Source of the DNA: an uncultured Flavobacteriaceae bacterium
GTDB taxonomy: Bacteria; Bacteroidota; Bacteroidia; Flavobacteriales; Flavobacteriaceae
DNA length: 64,000 bases
Direction of reading: 5' to 3'
Assembly: GCA_905479475.1 (NCBI GenBank)
Contig: CAJQMT010000018.1
Location: forward strand, 1 to 64,000
Below are positions 1-9,919 of the stretch, piece after piece; the stretch's first letter is position 1, and each line of letters begins with the position of its first letter. Under the pieces are notes generated by a model. That model was not told where the DNA came from. It worked only from the letters and a program-made list of their open reading frames with translations, and ran no database searches. Made by a program: the position numbers and the translations under genes.

Positions 1-402
1 GGCAGGCGTTGCGTGCGTAATAGACGAGGTGGCGATGACACCTGTTTTTAGATTATTTCGAGAAGCGATTTCTACAAGGTTGCGAACAGATGTCGAATCG
101 TCTGCGACCCCAATAGCCCCATTGTATGTTTTTACACCACTTGCAAAAGCGGTAGCACCCGCTCCAGAATCTGTTATTTTTTGACGGGAAGAGGATGTTT
201 TTATCAAACCTATGTTTTGAAATCTTTGGTAATGTACGGGCGTATTTTTGTAATAAAATGCAGCAGAAATTTGCGACAAACCTGTTCCATCACTTATCAA
301 CAATATGATGTTTTTCGGCTGCTTCAACCCGAGGTTGTTTTTGCTTGTGCATGCATACAAAAGAAAAACACTGAACGAACAAATGATAATGGCTATTCTC
401 AT
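1..402 (-). CDS. Alkaline phosphatase, lipoprotein, N-terminal part (cut by window edge)
   Basis: The first 134 codons of a PhoA-family alkaline phosphatase, a periplasmic phosphomonoesterase that releases inorganic phosphate. It starts at the ATG at 402 and runs off the left edge, so the C-terminal part is not visible. The N-terminus is hydrophobic and ends in a lipobox (LLYAC, Cys at residue 18), so the protein is probably a lipid-anchored exported enzyme. The metal-binding ISDGTG stretch follows at about residue 36. The catalytic-serine region reads TDSGAGATAFASGVKTYNG, the family's DS-[AG]-[AG]-x-[AG]-T-[AG]-x-x-x-G-V-K-T pattern, with Ser after Asp as the expected nucleophile. It is divergent from the glycosyltransferase cluster. 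Confidence in the family is high from this motif. Confidence 0.88.
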   Translation of the reverse strand, partial: MRIAIIICSFSVFLLYACTSKNNLGLKQPKNIILLISDGTGLSQISAAFYYKNTPVHYQRFQNIGLIKTSSSRQKITDSGAGATAFASGVKTYNGAIGVADDSTSVRNLVEIASRNNLKTGVIATSSITHATPA

Positions 403-569
403 GGTATTTCGATTTAAATCCAAGCGCTAAAATAGTACTTCTCTCTTTTTGAAAAAAATATTTCGCTGCCAAAACAAAAACCTTGCACTCTACAAGAACC
501 GAAAGATCTGTTTTTGCTGTTAGTAAGAATGAGCACGAATTTGTAACTTGCACTACAAACTAAACTACT

Positions 570-1682
570 TTGCAAAAAATTGTCGTATCCGTTACCAATG
601 ACCTAAGTACTGATCAGCGCGTACACAAAATTTGCACTGCGCTTTCGGAAGATGGTTTTGACATTCTAGTGATTGGCAGAAAATTAAAATCAAGTACTCC
701 TCTGCATCGAAACTACCAGACACGTCGTATGCAACTTTTTTTCAACAACGGATTTTTATTTTATGCAGAATATAGTATTCGACTGTTTTTCCTGTTGCTA
801 TTTAAAAAGAAAGACATTTTGGTTGCCAATGATTTAGACACTTTACTCCCGAATTTTTTGATCAGTAAGCTGACAAAAAAAAAGTTGGTATACGACAGCC
901 ATGAACTGTTTACGGAAGTCCCTGAACTCATCCATAGACCACTGATACAAAAAACATGGCTCCTGATTGAAAAATCAATTTTTAAAAAATTAAAAAATGT
1001 TTATACAGTCAATGCCATCATTGCAGAAATCTATACAAAAAAATACAAGGTTCCTGTAAAAGTCATTCGAAATATTGCTTTTAAATTAACGGATATCGAA
1101 TTGGATGAAGTCTTTGTTAAAAAGACAAAAAATGGACGAAAAATGCTCATTTTACAAGGTGCTGGCATCAATATTGATCGTGGGGGTGAGGAAGCTGTTG
1201 AAATGATGCAGTACTTGCCAAATTTTGTATTGTACGTTATTGGTAGTGGCGATGTATTTCCTCTATTGAAGAAAAAAGTTGCGGAACTCAAACTTGAAAA
1301 ACGCGTTTTTCTAATTGGAAGAAAACCCTATGAAGAATTGATGCGGTATACGAAAGTCGCTGATTTGGGGCTGTCTTTGGACAAAAACACCAACTTGAAT
1401 TACGAATACAGTTTGCCCAATAAAATTTTTGATTACATCCAAGCGAAAACCCCCATGCTGGTTTCTAACAGACAAATTATTGCCGATTTGGTCCAAAAAA
1501 ATAATATTGGACTTGTCAGTCATACACATGACCCGGAAAAATTGGCAAATACAGTCTTAGAAATTTTTAGCAATCAAGAGCAATATGACACTTGGTGCAC
1601 AAATATTGAAGAAGCTGCCAAGGTTTACAATTGGGAAAATGAACAAAAACATTTGAAAGAAATTTATCGCAACCTTCTATGA
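570..1682 (+). CDS. GT4-type glycosyltransferase
   Basis: A 370-residue glycosyltransferase with GT-B fold features, likely family 4, which would move a sugar from a nucleotide donor onto a surface glycan or lipid. The N-terminus (VVSVTNDLSTDQRVHKICTAL) is the typical first Rossmann strand and helix of these enzymes. The middle has VYDSHELFTEVPELI, and the C-terminal half has the donor-site pattern around SLDKNTNLNYEYSLPNKIFDYIQAKTP, with an acidic-x7-like stretch near LPNKIFDY. The start is a TTG at 570; no ATG in frame gives the conserved N-terminus. Its stop overlaps the next gene's ATG (ATGA), implying translational coupling with the deacetylase-like gene. Acceptor and sugar specificity cannot be read from the sequence. 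Confidence 0.85.
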   Translation: MQKIVVSVTNDLSTDQRVHKICTALSEDGFDILVIGRKLKSSTPLHRNYQTRRMQLFFNNGFLFYAEYSIRLFFLLLFKKKDILVANDLDTLLPNFLISKLTKKKLVYDSHELFTEVPELIHRPLIQKTWLLIEKSIFKKLKNVYTVNAIIAEIYTKKYKVPVKVIRNIAFKLTDIELDEVFVKKTKNGRKMLILQGAGINIDRGGEEAVEMMQYLPNFVLYVIGSGDVFPLLKKKVAELKLEKRVFLIGRKPYEELMRYTKVADLGLSLDKNTNLNYEYSLPNKIFDYIQAKTPMLVSNRQIIADLVQKNNIGLVSHTHDPEKLANTVLEIFSNQEQYDTWCTNIEEAAKVYNWENEQKHLKEIYRNLL

Positions 1683-2983
1683 TATTTATTTATAGTGAGT
1701 ACAAAAGCAATCGATTGACCTATGCTTTGAAAGTTCTATTTCAAAAGGTTTTGCATGTTTCTTTCAAAGAAGTGAATTTGGAAGAATTCGTTTTGCTAGA
1801 AGGAGTGCCAAAAATAAATTACAGCTCAAAAAAAATTGCAGATAGTATTTCTATTTCTCCGCATCCACTGTTATTTGAACAAGACATTCGAATGCAAAAA
1901 ATACTTGTTGAGTGGCAAAATAGCATTCCCTATTTTTTCAAAACCTCCAAAGATTCTAGCTTTCAATTTGATCTATTTGCGGCTGTATTTTTTATGGTAA
2001 GCCGTTACGAAGAATACCTCCCTTTGTCGTTAGACGAACACCAGCGGTATGCGGCTGAAAGCTCCGTTGCTTTTCAAAATAACTTTTTAGACATTCCTGT
2101 GGTTAATTTTTGGGCACACGAGTTGAAATCTGCGCTTCTCAAAACAATGCCCAACTATTATTTCCCTGCTCAAAAATACAATTACCTGAACTCTTTAGAC
2201 ATTGACATTGCATACGCCTATAAAGGAAAAGGACTCGGCCAATTCCTTGGAGGGGCTTTAAAATCTTTGGCTACAGGAAAATTTTCTCAACTCAAAAACA
2301 GACTCGTCTATCTATTATTTAAAAAAGATCCTTTCGACACGTATCAAACCATTGAACAACTACAGAAAAAATACAACACAAAAAATGCGTATTTTTTTCT
2401 TTTGGCAGATCGAGCCACTTTTGACAAAAGTCTTTCATACAAATCTAAGACTCTACAAAAATTGATTCAGAGGATCCATAAAAACAATCCCGTTGGCATA
2501 CACCCCTCTTACGCATCCAATTCGAATACAAAAAAAATTGAAATCGAAAAAAAGCGTTTGGAGAAGATTGCAAATTTCAAAATTGAAAGGAGTCGACAAC
2601 ATTTTTTAAAAATGAGTCTTCCTCAAACCTACGAAAACTTGATTTCCAATGCTATTACAGAGGATTTCACGATGGGATTCGCTTCTCAAATTGGGTTTCG
2701 TGCAGGAATTTGCACTGCATATCCTTTTTTCAACCTTCAAAAAAACGAAGAACGTCCCTTGATAATTCATCCTTTTCAAGTAATGGACGGAACCTTAAAT
2801 CAATATTTACAACTCTCCCCCAAACAAGCTATCTCAAAAATTGAGAAAATTGTTGCACATATAAAAGCAGTAAATGGGACTTTTGTATCTTTATGGCACA
2901 ATTCGTCTTTAGCAGAGCAAGGAGAATGGAAAGGCTGGACGAAAGTCTATAAAAAATTAGTAAAAATTGCCCACAGATACTGA
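1679..2983 (+). CDS. Polysaccharide deacetylase-like protein
   Basis: A 434-residue protein of the flavobacterial polysaccharide-deacetylase-like group (NodB-type fold), expected to act on cell-surface or exported glycans. Supporting stretches are FMVSRYEEYLP in the N-terminal half, the NSLDIDIAYAYKGKG segment carrying the acidic residues where NodB enzymes bind metal, the VGIHPSYASN histidine segment, and GFRAGICTAYPFFN plus LIIHPFQVMDGTL near the C-terminus. No signal peptide is visible, so it may act in the cytoplasm or need a partner. It overlaps the gene before by 4 bp and the gene after by 17 bp, so the three form one transcript. Whether it is catalytically active is inference; the exact metal triad was not confirmed. 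Confidence 0.75.
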   Translation: MIFIYSEYKSNRLTYALKVLFQKVLHVSFKEVNLEEFVLLEGVPKINYSSKKIADSISISPHPLLFEQDIRMQKILVEWQNSIPYFFKTSKDSSFQFDLFAAVFFMVSRYEEYLPLSLDEHQRYAAESSVAFQNNFLDIPVVNFWAHELKSALLKTMPNYYFPAQKYNYLNSLDIDIAYAYKGKGLGQFLGGALKSLATGKFSQLKNRLVYLLFKKDPFDTYQTIEQLQKKYNTKNAYFFLLADRATFDKSLSYKSKTLQKLIQRIHKNNPVGIHPSYASNSNTKKIEIEKKRLEKIANFKIERSRQHFLKMSLPQTYENLISNAITEDFTMGFASQIGFRAGICTAYPFFNLQKNEERPLIIHPFQVMDGTLNQYLQLSPKQAISKIEKIVAHIKAVNGTFVSLWHNSSLAEQGEWKGWTKVYKKLVKIAHRY

Positions 2984-4091
2984 ACAAAAAAAACTTCACA
3001 TCGTTTCTTTCGATGTCCCTTATCCACCGAATTACGGGGGTGTCATCGATGTTTTCTATAAGTTAAAAAGCTTGTCCAAACTCGGTGTGATCATTACTTT
3101 ACACACCTATGAATACGGTAGAGGCCAAGCGCTTGAATTGGAAAGATATTGCGCCAAAGTATATTACTACAAACGTAAAAAATCTTACAAAGACTTGGTT
3201 TCCAGAAAACCTTTTATCGTCAAAACAAGGAGCTCTAAAAAACTTATGAACCGTTTGCTTTTAGACAAAAATCCTATTTTATTTGAGGGTCTGCACACTA
3301 CTTTTCCTTTGAATTTTACTTCTTTTCCGGAGAGAATTATCTTGGTAAGAACGCACAATATTGAGCACCGCTATTACGACGGCTTGGGGAAAAGTGAAAC
3401 GAGCAAATACAAAAAAGCATTTTTCAAAACCGAATCTAAAAAATTAGAGAGATACGAAGTCGTGTTAGAAAAAGCAGATCACCTCTTAACTATTTCTCCT
3501 TATGAGCACGACTACTTCGCGCAAAAATACGGTGATAAAACAGTTTACATACCGGCGTTCTTCCAAAACAAAGCGCTGCCTTTCATAGAAGGTAAAGAAA
3601 AATTTGCCCTGTGGCATGGGGATTTGAGGGTTTCTGACAATCGCAAAGCACTGCACAAAACCATTGCTATTTTCAAAAAACTGAGGCACAAATTGGTTGT
3701 TGCCAGCAGTTCTAAAGACCCTGAAATTTTGGCAGCGATTGCAGGCCATGCGTCTATTTCTTTTGAGAGAATCGAATCAAATGAAGCGCTTGAAACACTG
3801 TTTCAAAAAGCTCACTTGCATATTTTGATTACGTTTCAAAAAGCGGGTATCAAATTGCGATTACTACATTGCTTGACAAAAGGAAAATTTGTGATTGCCA
3901 ATACAAAAATGATTGAAGACACAGGGCTAGAATCGGCTTGTTTATTGGCGAATACGAACCACGAATTCATAGAAACAATTGAACGTTTGTTTGCTCAAGA
4001 ATTTGACAATTCCCACATTGATTTGAGAAAAAAAATTCTTGAAAAATTCAATCCGATGCATGCTGCTCAAAGAATCAAAAAACTTCTTTAA
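2967..4091 (+). CDS. Glycosyltransferase
   Basis: A 374-residue glycosyltransferase, probably GT4-like. The N-terminus KLHIVSFDVPYPPNYGGVIDVFYKLKSLSKLG is the usual donor/acceptor loop of bacterial GT-B enzymes that act on polysaccharides (PPNYGG followed by a helix). Further support is LVRTHNIEHRYYDGL, the hinge-like LLTISPYEHDYF, and the C-terminal FEPxE-replacing segment HILITFQKAGIKLRLLHCLTKGKFVIANT. The start is a TTG at 2967 inside the end of the upstream gene (17-bp overlap), because the conserved N-terminal strand begins directly after it. It is the last gene of a three-gene operon with another glycosyltransferase and a deacetylase-like protein, which suggests a small surface-glycan modification set. 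Confidence 0.8.
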   Translation: MPTDTEQKKLHIVSFDVPYPPNYGGVIDVFYKLKSLSKLGVIITLHTYEYGRGQALELERYCAKVYYYKRKKSYKDLVSRKPFIVKTRSSKKLMNRLLLDKNPILFEGLHTTFPLNFTSFPERIILVRTHNIEHRYYDGLGKSETSKYKKAFFKTESKKLERYEVVLEKADHLLTISPYEHDYFAQKYGDKTVYIPAFFQNKALPFIEGKEKFALWHGDLRVSDNRKALHKTIAIFKKLRHKLVVASSSKDPEILAAIAGHASISFERIESNEALETLFQKAHLHILITFQKAGIKLRLLHCLTKGKFVIANTKMIEDTGLESACLLANTNHEFIETIERLFAQEFDNSHIDLRKKILEKFNPMHAAQRIKKLL

Positions 4092-4150
4092 ACTCAAAAA
4101 AAACCGCACTTATCAGTTTTCAGCTCTGCAGGCTTGCTACCTTCTAAAAC

Positions 4151-4843
4151 TTAGGAAGCTGTAGTTGTTTGTTGTTGTACTTCAAACAGCTCTCCTCCTT
4201 CGCATTTCAAGGTACGTTGTTGAAATTTTAAAATCAAGGCATAATCATGCGTCGCCATTAAGATGGATTTTCCACTTTTGTGAATTTCTCCTAACAACCC
4301 CATCACTTCTATAGAGGTTTTAGGATCTAAATTTCCCGTTGGCTCGTCGGCTAAAATCAGTTCTGGATCGTTCAGAAGGGCTCTGGCAATGGCGATTCTT
4401 TGCTGCTCACCTCCAGACAATTGAAAAGGCATTTTAAAATCTTTGGTCTGCATGTCTACTTTCTCCAATACTTCTTTTATTTTTTCTGCCATTTTTTTCT
4501 TGTCTTTCCAACCTGTTGCCTTTAAAACAAATTTTAAATTCTCAAAAATAGTTCTATCATTTAACAATTTAAAATCTTGAAATACAATACCAATTTTTCT
4601 TCGCAAAAAGGGAATCTCTTTTTCTTTTAATTTTGTCAAATCAAAACCTACAATTTCCCCTGTTCCTTGTTTCAAGTTCAAATCACCATACAAGGTTTTC
4701 ATGAGACTGCTTTTACCGCTTCCTGTTTTACCTATAAGATAAAGAAATTCTCCTTTTTCAATCCGGAGATTCACATTAGAGAGCACCAAGTTTTTCTCTT
4801 GGTAAATATTCGCTTTATCTAATTTCAATATTGAACTTGCCAT
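4151..4843 (-). CDS. ftsE: Cell division ABC ATPase FtsE
   Basis: A 230-residue ABC ATPase that in other bacteria pairs with the membrane protein FtsX at the septum to control peptidoglycan hydrolases. All signature elements are present: Walker [10 protein letters not shown] near residue 38, the Q-loop VFQDFKLL, the ABC signature [15 protein letters not shown], Walker [13 protein letters not shown] and the switch His in MATHDY. Length and the [17 protein letters not shown] motif fit FtsE better than LolD/MacB-type ATPases, although that distinction is by eye. No ftsX is next to it. It is divergent from the TPR protein gene and convergent with the glycosyltransferase operon. Confidence 0.85.
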   Translation of the reverse strand: MASSILKLDKANIYQEKNLVLSNVNLRIEKGEFLYLIGKTGSGKSSLMKTLYGDLNLKQGTGEIVGFDLTKLKEKEIPFLRRKIGIVFQDFKLLNDRTIFENLKFVLKATGWKDKKKMAEKIKEVLEKVDMQTKDFKMPFQLSGGEQQRIAIARALLNDPELILADEPTGNLDPKTSIEVMGLLGEIHKSGKSILMATHDYALILKFQQRTLKCEGGELFEVQQQTTTAS

Positions 4844-4971
4844 ATCGCTATTTTTGAATTACAAACTTATCGATTTCAAAGGGAATGGGCAATTAAAAAA
4901 AAACAGAAGTTGTATGTTTCATTACTTCAAATAAAACGCAGTCAGAATCGTTCTATTCTGAGATAATTATT

Positions 4972-4979
4972 TATTTTTG
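4972..4979 (+). promoter_or_regulatory. Promoter -7 element of the TPR gene
   Basis: TATTTTTG matches the Bacteroidota -7 consensus TAnnTTTG and sits about 20 bases before the ATG at 5000. No clear TTTG -33 element is visible. Confidence 0.5.
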
Positions 4980-4999
4980 AAAGACAAAATGCGATCTTG

Positions 5000-7900
5000 A
5001 TGAAGTTTTTAAAATACATCTTTATTTTCCTTTTCCTCTCTGTATCCCTGTTTGGAAATGCTCAAAAATCCGCCCTCGTTGTTGCCAATGAACACCCGCT
5101 TGAAAGAGGTATTCAACATTACAACGCAGGTATGTACAAAGCTGCTCGTATTTCTCTTGAGGAAGCTTGGTCTATCATGGATTCCGATCAAAAGGAAACT
5201 TGTCACTATTACCTTGTGTTGAGCAGGGTGAAATTAAACAAAAAAAACACTGACAAGCTCGTCCAAGAATTTCTCAACGCTCACCCATCAAAGATTCGAA
5301 AGAATCAGCTTTACTTGGAGGTTGGAAACCATTACTACGATTCGAAAGAACCAACAAAAGCTCTCCAATGGTTTCTTCAAGTTTCTGTCGAATTCATGAG
5401 CCCCCAACAAAGGGAAGCCTATCGTTTTAGAATGGGCTATGCTTATTTCATCGATAAAAATTACCCGAAAGCAAAGGAATATTTACTCACCTTGACAACT
5501 TCGAAAAAATACCTCAACGATTCTCATTATTACGTTGGCTATATTGCTTACTTAGAAGAAAATTTTGAAGTGGCATTAAAGCATTTCGAGTCTCTGGAAA
5601 ATGTAGACCGCTATCAAAAAGAGTTGGCTTACTATAAGGTAAATATCCAATTCAAACAAAAAAAGTACGAACAGGCCCAAAATGATGGAAAAAAACTTTT
5701 AAAAAACACTTCGAGTCGAGAAATTTCAGAAGTTTCTAAAATCATTGGAGAGAGCATGTTTTATTTAAAAAAATACAGCGAAGCTATTCCTTACCTAAAA
5801 AAATACCGCGGCAAGAAAAACCAACTTTCAACGAACGATCATTACTTTTTAGGGTATGCTTACTACAAAACAAAAGATTTTAAAAATGCCATTGGAACGT
5901 TTGCTAAAATTGTAAAAGGCAAAGACTTGGTTGCTCAAAATGCATACTACCACCTCGCGGATGCTTATCTAAAGTTGAACAAAAAAACAGCGGCACTCAA
6001 TGCGTTTAAAAACTGTTCGGAACTAAATTTTGATCGGGATATCAAGGCAGATGCCTGGTACAATTATGCAAAATTAAGCTACGATATTGGAAATCCGTAT
6101 ACGAGTGTTTCTGAGGTTTTACTCAGTTATATCGACCGCTACCCAAAAAGCAAAAATGCACAAAGTATCCATGGACTCTTGCTGCAATCTTTTATCGGCT
6201 CAAAAGATTTCCAAGGAGCATTGAACCATTACAAAATTAAAGGGCTCGCAAAGGATGTGGTTTTTCAAAAGATTTCTTTAAACAGAGGAACGCAATTGTT
6301 TCAAAACGCCAAATACGAACAGGCTTCCCAATATTTCAAAAATGCCAGTCTTCAAACATTTGACAAACCAATGCAATCGAAAGCACTTTATTGGTTGGCC
6401 GAAAGTTTTTATCGCCTCCAGAAATACTCGCAAGCCTTGGAGTATTTTAAAACATTTTATAAATCCAAAGAAGCTGAGGATACTGAAGAACATAAAAACA
6501 TCGAATATGCGCTTTCTTACAACTATTTCAAGCTACATGACTACGAAAGGTCCATCGTTCATTTTGAAAATTTTATCAAAACCAAATCAGTGGATGTTGT
6601 CAAAAAAAATGACAGTTATGTTCGATTGGGAGATTGTCATTTCATCTCTAAAAATTATTGGAATGCGTTGACGTCTTATCAAAAGGTCATTGAAAACAAC
6701 AGTATTGATGCGGATTATGCGACCTATCAAAAGGCCATCAGCTACGGTTTCGTTGAAAGAGATCAAAGAAAAATTGAAAGCTTGATTTCATTTTCTAAAA
6801 AATACCCTGACTCTTCCTACAAAGACGATGCTCTCTTTGAATTGGCAAATGCATATCTAAAAACCAAACAAAACTTAATGGCGCTTGCTACTTTTCAACA
6901 ATTGACAAGCGATCATAAAAAGAGTCTTTATCTTCCAAAAGCCCTCTTAAAAATCGGACTGATTTATTTCAACGAGAATCAAGCAAACAAAGCCATTGAA
7001 CAATACAAATACATCGTAGAAAATTATCCGAATACTAAAGAGGTACAGCAAGCCATTGCCAACGCAAGAAGGGTATATATTGACATTGACAAAGTCGATG
7101 AATATGCCAAATGGGTTCAAAAGATAGCATACAGTAATGTCAACGATATGGATCTAGAAAATGCCATGTATGCCGCGGCTGAGAACAAGTATTTAAAAAA
7201 CAAATGGACGCAATCCATTGCTAGCTTTGAAAAATATTTCAAGAACTTCCCAGACGGATTACATCGTCTGAAAGCTCATTTTTTCAGTGGTCAAGCCCAT
7301 ATCAATAGTAAAAACAATGAAAAAGCACGCGAGCATTATGCTTATATCATAGCGCAAAAGAACAATGAATATACGGAACCTTCTCTTCTGCAATTGGCCA
7401 AATTATCCTTACAAAAAAATGATTGGGTCCGTGCAATTCCACTTCTTAAAAGATTGGAAAATGAGGCCAACTTTCCGCAAAATATGTTGTTTTCGAAACT
7501 CAATTTAATGAAAGCGAGCTATGAGAAAAAAGACTACAAACTAAGTATTGTCTATGCTCAGAAAGTATTGGACACCAAAAAATCAGGCTTGCAAATTAAA
7601 TCTGATGCACATTTGTACATCGCACGCTCTAGTATAAAAACACAGCAATTCGATAAAGCAAAAACTGCTTACGAAACACTCGAAAAAATAGCAAAAGGCG
7701 TTCTAAAAGCAGAGTCTTTGTATTACAAGGCTTATTTTAAGAACAAAAACAAAGCATATGAGAATTCTAACAAAGTCATTCAGGAATTGACAGCGGATTA
7801 TGCCTCTTATAGAATTTGGGGAGTGAGAGGACTGATCTTAATGGCAAAAAATTACGACGCTCTAAAAGATGCTTTCCAAGCAACCTATATTTTAGAAAAT

Positions 7901-8017
7901 ATTATAAAAAATTACGAGCAATTTCCAGACTTGGTCGAGGAAGCACAAGTAATTCTTAAAAAAATAAATTCAAACAAAACAAACACACAAACTCAAGAAT
8001 CCCAAACGGATTTCTAA
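5000..8017 (+). CDS. Large exported TPR-repeat protein
   Basis: A protein of about 1005 residues made almost entirely of tetratricopeptide-like helical repeats after a signal peptide (MKFLKYIFIFLFLSVSLFGNA, likely cleaved before Gln). Repeats with the A-x-x-x-Y/F ... Y-x-x-A pattern recur throughout, for example YYVGYIAYLEENFEVALKHF, YLKKYSEAIPYLKKY and ALLKIGLIYFNENQANKAIEQY. It is expected in the periplasm or attached to the cell envelope as a protein-interaction scaffold. I chose the ATG at 5000 over the TTG directly before it. The next gene, a beta-barrel protein, follows after about 80 bp on the same strand, so the two are likely co-expressed and may form an outer-membrane complex. The specific function is not known to me. 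Confidence 0.85.
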   Translation: MKFLKYIFIFLFLSVSLFGNAQKSALVVANEHPLERGIQHYNAGMYKAARISLEEAWSIMDSDQKETCHYYLVLSRVKLNKKNTDKLVQEFLNAHPSKIRKNQLYLEVGNHYYDSKEPTKALQWFLQVSVEFMSPQQREAYRFRMGYAYFIDKNYPKAKEYLLTLTTSKKYLNDSHYYVGYIAYLEENFEVALKHFESLENVDRYQKELAYYKVNIQFKQKKYEQAQNDGKKLLKNTSSREISEVSKIIGESMFYLKKYSEAIPYLKKYRGKKNQLSTNDHYFLGYAYYKTKDFKNAIGTFAKIVKGKDLVAQNAYYHLADAYLKLNKKTAALNAFKNCSELNFDRDIKADAWYNYAKLSYDIGNPYTSVSEVLLSYIDRYPKSKNAQSIHGLLLQSFIGSKDFQGALNHYKIKGLAKDVVFQKISLNRGTQLFQNAKYEQASQYFKNASLQTFDKPMQSKALYWLAESFYRLQKYSQALEYFKTFYKSKEAEDTEEHKNIEYALSYNYFKLHDYERSIVHFENFIKTKSVDVVKKNDSYVRLGDCHFISKNYWNALTSYQKVIENNSIDADYATYQKAISYGFVERDQRKIESLISFSKKYPDSSYKDDALFELANAYLKTKQNLMALATFQQLTSDHKKSLYLPKALLKIGLIYFNENQANKAIEQYKYIVENYPNTKEVQQAIANARRVYIDIDKVDEYAKWVQKIAYSNVNDMDLENAMYAAAENKYLKNKWTQSIASFEKYFKNFPDGLHRLKAHFFSGQAHINSKNNEKAREHYAYIIAQKNNEYTEPSLLQLAKLSLQKNDWVRAIPLLKRLENEANFPQNMLFSKLNLMKASYEKKDYKLSIVYAQKVLDTKKSGLQIKSDAHLYIARSSIKTQQFDKAKTAYETLEKIAKGVLKAESLYYKAYFKNKNKAYENSNKVIQELTADYASYRIWGVRGLILMAKNYDALKDAFQATYILENIIKNYEQFPDLVEEAQVILKKINSNKTNTQTQESQTDF

Positions 8018-8098
8018 TCCTTGAAAAAACTTAATAAACCTTTTTGAAAGCAAGTTAGGAACCAATAGCGACTAAATCGTTCGAACAATTTTAAACAT

Positions 8099-9814
8099 AT
8101 GAGAAAAAAATTCTTTCTACTTCTATTCTTATTTACTTATATTCTATCTGCACAGCAAGAGAAAGAAAGCATCGCCACAGAAGTTATCAATGTAGTAAGT
8201 TCTTATACTCCAACTTTATCTGATGCCTTCAAACTGAAAGATGCACCAGAAATTGACACAAATAACAGTTCGAAAAAAAAGCAATTTTACCGTATCAACA
8301 GCAAAAGAATTCTTTCTCTTTTCCAACCCGATGCAGGTGCTTATCAAACACCTTTGGAAGAAAATCAATCATTTACATATCCAAACTATGTCAAAATTGG
8401 CTTTGGAAGTTATAACACTCCGCTTCTGGAAGCCTTTGTCACACAAAAAAAGAAGCAACATGATTTCAGTTTTTCTCTCTACAACAAAGCTTCACGGGGA
8501 GGAGTTCCTGAGGTTCTTTTAGACAACAATTACATCAATACAAAATTAGGTATTGGTTATAAAAACCAACAGGAGCGCCACACATGGTTGGCTAATTTGG
8601 ACTTCCAAAGAGACCGTTACAATTGGTATGGCTTAGCTTCCAACATTGCTTTTGACCAAGCTGTACTGGAAAGTATTGAAGAAAAACAATCTTTTAGACA
8701 TTTGGCTATGGGAGGAGCTTTGTTACTCGCAAATGGAAATTTGAAAAAAACCAATATTTCCTTCCGCTATTTTTCTGACAAGTTTGACAGTCAAGAAACG
8801 CAAGTTCATCTGCAATCAGTCTTTGAATTCCGCTTAGAAAAAAACACTCTTCTAACAAATTTTAACATCGATATTCTGAACGGCTCTTTTGACAACAATT
8901 TTATTGGAACCGAGGAGCTAAACTACGGTCAATTGACTTTTACAGCCAACGCTACTTATCCGATATCAAAAGATGAATTTGATTTTTCTATTGGAACTCA
9001 ACTCGTACACAATTCTGATATGGAAAAAAACACTCAAAAATTTTATGTGTACCCAGACATTCAGATAGACTATTCATTTGATGAAAAATTATTGAGTATT
9101 TATGCAGGAATCAATGGTGGGCTGACGCAAAATTCCTACAGGGATTTTGTCACGAGCAACCCGTATGTCTCACCGTCACTGAACGCAAGTCCTACCAATA
9201 GAGTCTTCCATGTGTTTGCTGGGGCTAAAGGAATTATTTCCTCGAAAGTTTCCTATCATCTAAAAGCGAGTCTTCGAAAAGACAACAACAGGCCTTTGTT
9301 TCAATTGAACCCAAATTTATCGGACGGAACAAATGTCCTTACAAAAGGCTATCAATACGGGAATTCCTTCAACGTGGTATATGACGATCTCCGATCTTTT
9401 CAATTGTTTGGGGAGGTTCGTACAGAACTCATTGCCAACCTCTTTGTGGGAGCGAATATAAGTTTTCAACATTATAAAACAGATCTCCAGGAATCAGCTT
9501 GGAATTTACCAAACTTTGACTCCAAATTATTTGGCTCGTACCAGCATAAAAAATGGCATCACAAAGCAGAAATTCTTCTTGTAGGAAAGCGTAAAGATTT
9601 GGCGATACAATCGGACTTGAGTGCTATTTCAAAGGAATTAAAAGGTTTTGCGGACGTAAGTTTGAGTACGCAATACCAATTGCAGCACAAGTGGAGCGCT
9701 TCCCTTGAAATTCAAAATTTATTCAATCAAAACTACGCTCGTTTTGAGAATTTCAACGTGCAAGGGTTTCAATTGTTGGCAGGAGTGCGGTATCATTTCG
9801 ATCTTAAAAAGTAG
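8099..9814 (+). CDS. Outer-membrane beta-barrel protein, TonB-receptor-like
   Basis: A 571-residue exported protein with signal peptide MRKKFFLLLFLFTYILSAQ and a long series of alternating amphipathic strands ending in GVRYHFDLKK, with aromatic residues near the C-terminus typical of outer-membrane barrels. The final strands (FADVSLSTQYQLQHKWSASL, LEIQNLFNQNYARFENFNVQGF) look like the end of a TonB-dependent receptor barrel. However, it is short, and I see no TonB box, carboxypeptidase-like domain or plug motif; the first 70 residues (VVSSYTPTLSDAFKLKDAPEI) do not resemble a plug. It follows the TPR gene and probably partners it. The substrate is unknown. Confidence 0.75.
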   Translation: MRKKFFLLLFLFTYILSAQQEKESIATEVINVVSSYTPTLSDAFKLKDAPEIDTNNSSKKKQFYRINSKRILSLFQPDAGAYQTPLEENQSFTYPNYVKIGFGSYNTPLLEAFVTQKKKQHDFSFSLYNKASRGGVPEVLLDNNYINTKLGIGYKNQQERHTWLANLDFQRDRYNWYGLASNIAFDQAVLESIEEKQSFRHLAMGGALLLANGNLKKTNISFRYFSDKFDSQETQVHLQSVFEFRLEKNTLLTNFNIDILNGSFDNNFIGTEELNYGQLTFTANATYPISKDEFDFSIGTQLVHNSDMEKNTQKFYVYPDIQIDYSFDEKLLSIYAGINGGLTQNSYRDFVTSNPYVSPSLNASPTNRVFHVFAGAKGIISSKVSYHLKASLRKDNNRPLFQLNPNLSDGTNVLTKGYQYGNSFNVVYDDLRSFQLFGEVRTELIANLFVGANISFQHYKTDLQESAWNLPNFDSKLFGSYQHKKWHHKAEILLVGKRKDLAIQSDLSAISKELKGFADVSLSTQYQLQHKWSASLEIQNLFNQNYARFENFNVQGFQLLAGVRYHFDLKK

Positions 9815-9825
9815 CTGTAAATTGT

Positions 9826-9870
9826 ACTTTTAGAAATCTACACGCTCAAATATAGATTGGCTTTAAAAGT
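9826..9870. terminator. Possible bidirectional terminator between convergent genes
   Basis: A long AT-rich inverted repeat (ACTTTTAGAAATCTA against TAGATT..TAAAAGT) lies between the 3' ends of the convergent barrel-protein gene and FUSC gene. There is no classical GC stem with a T run, so confidence is low. Confidence 0.35.
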
Positions 9871-9919
9871 GTGATTTATTCAATAGTAAGAGTTCCTCTC
9901 AATTTGAAACTGATGAAAT

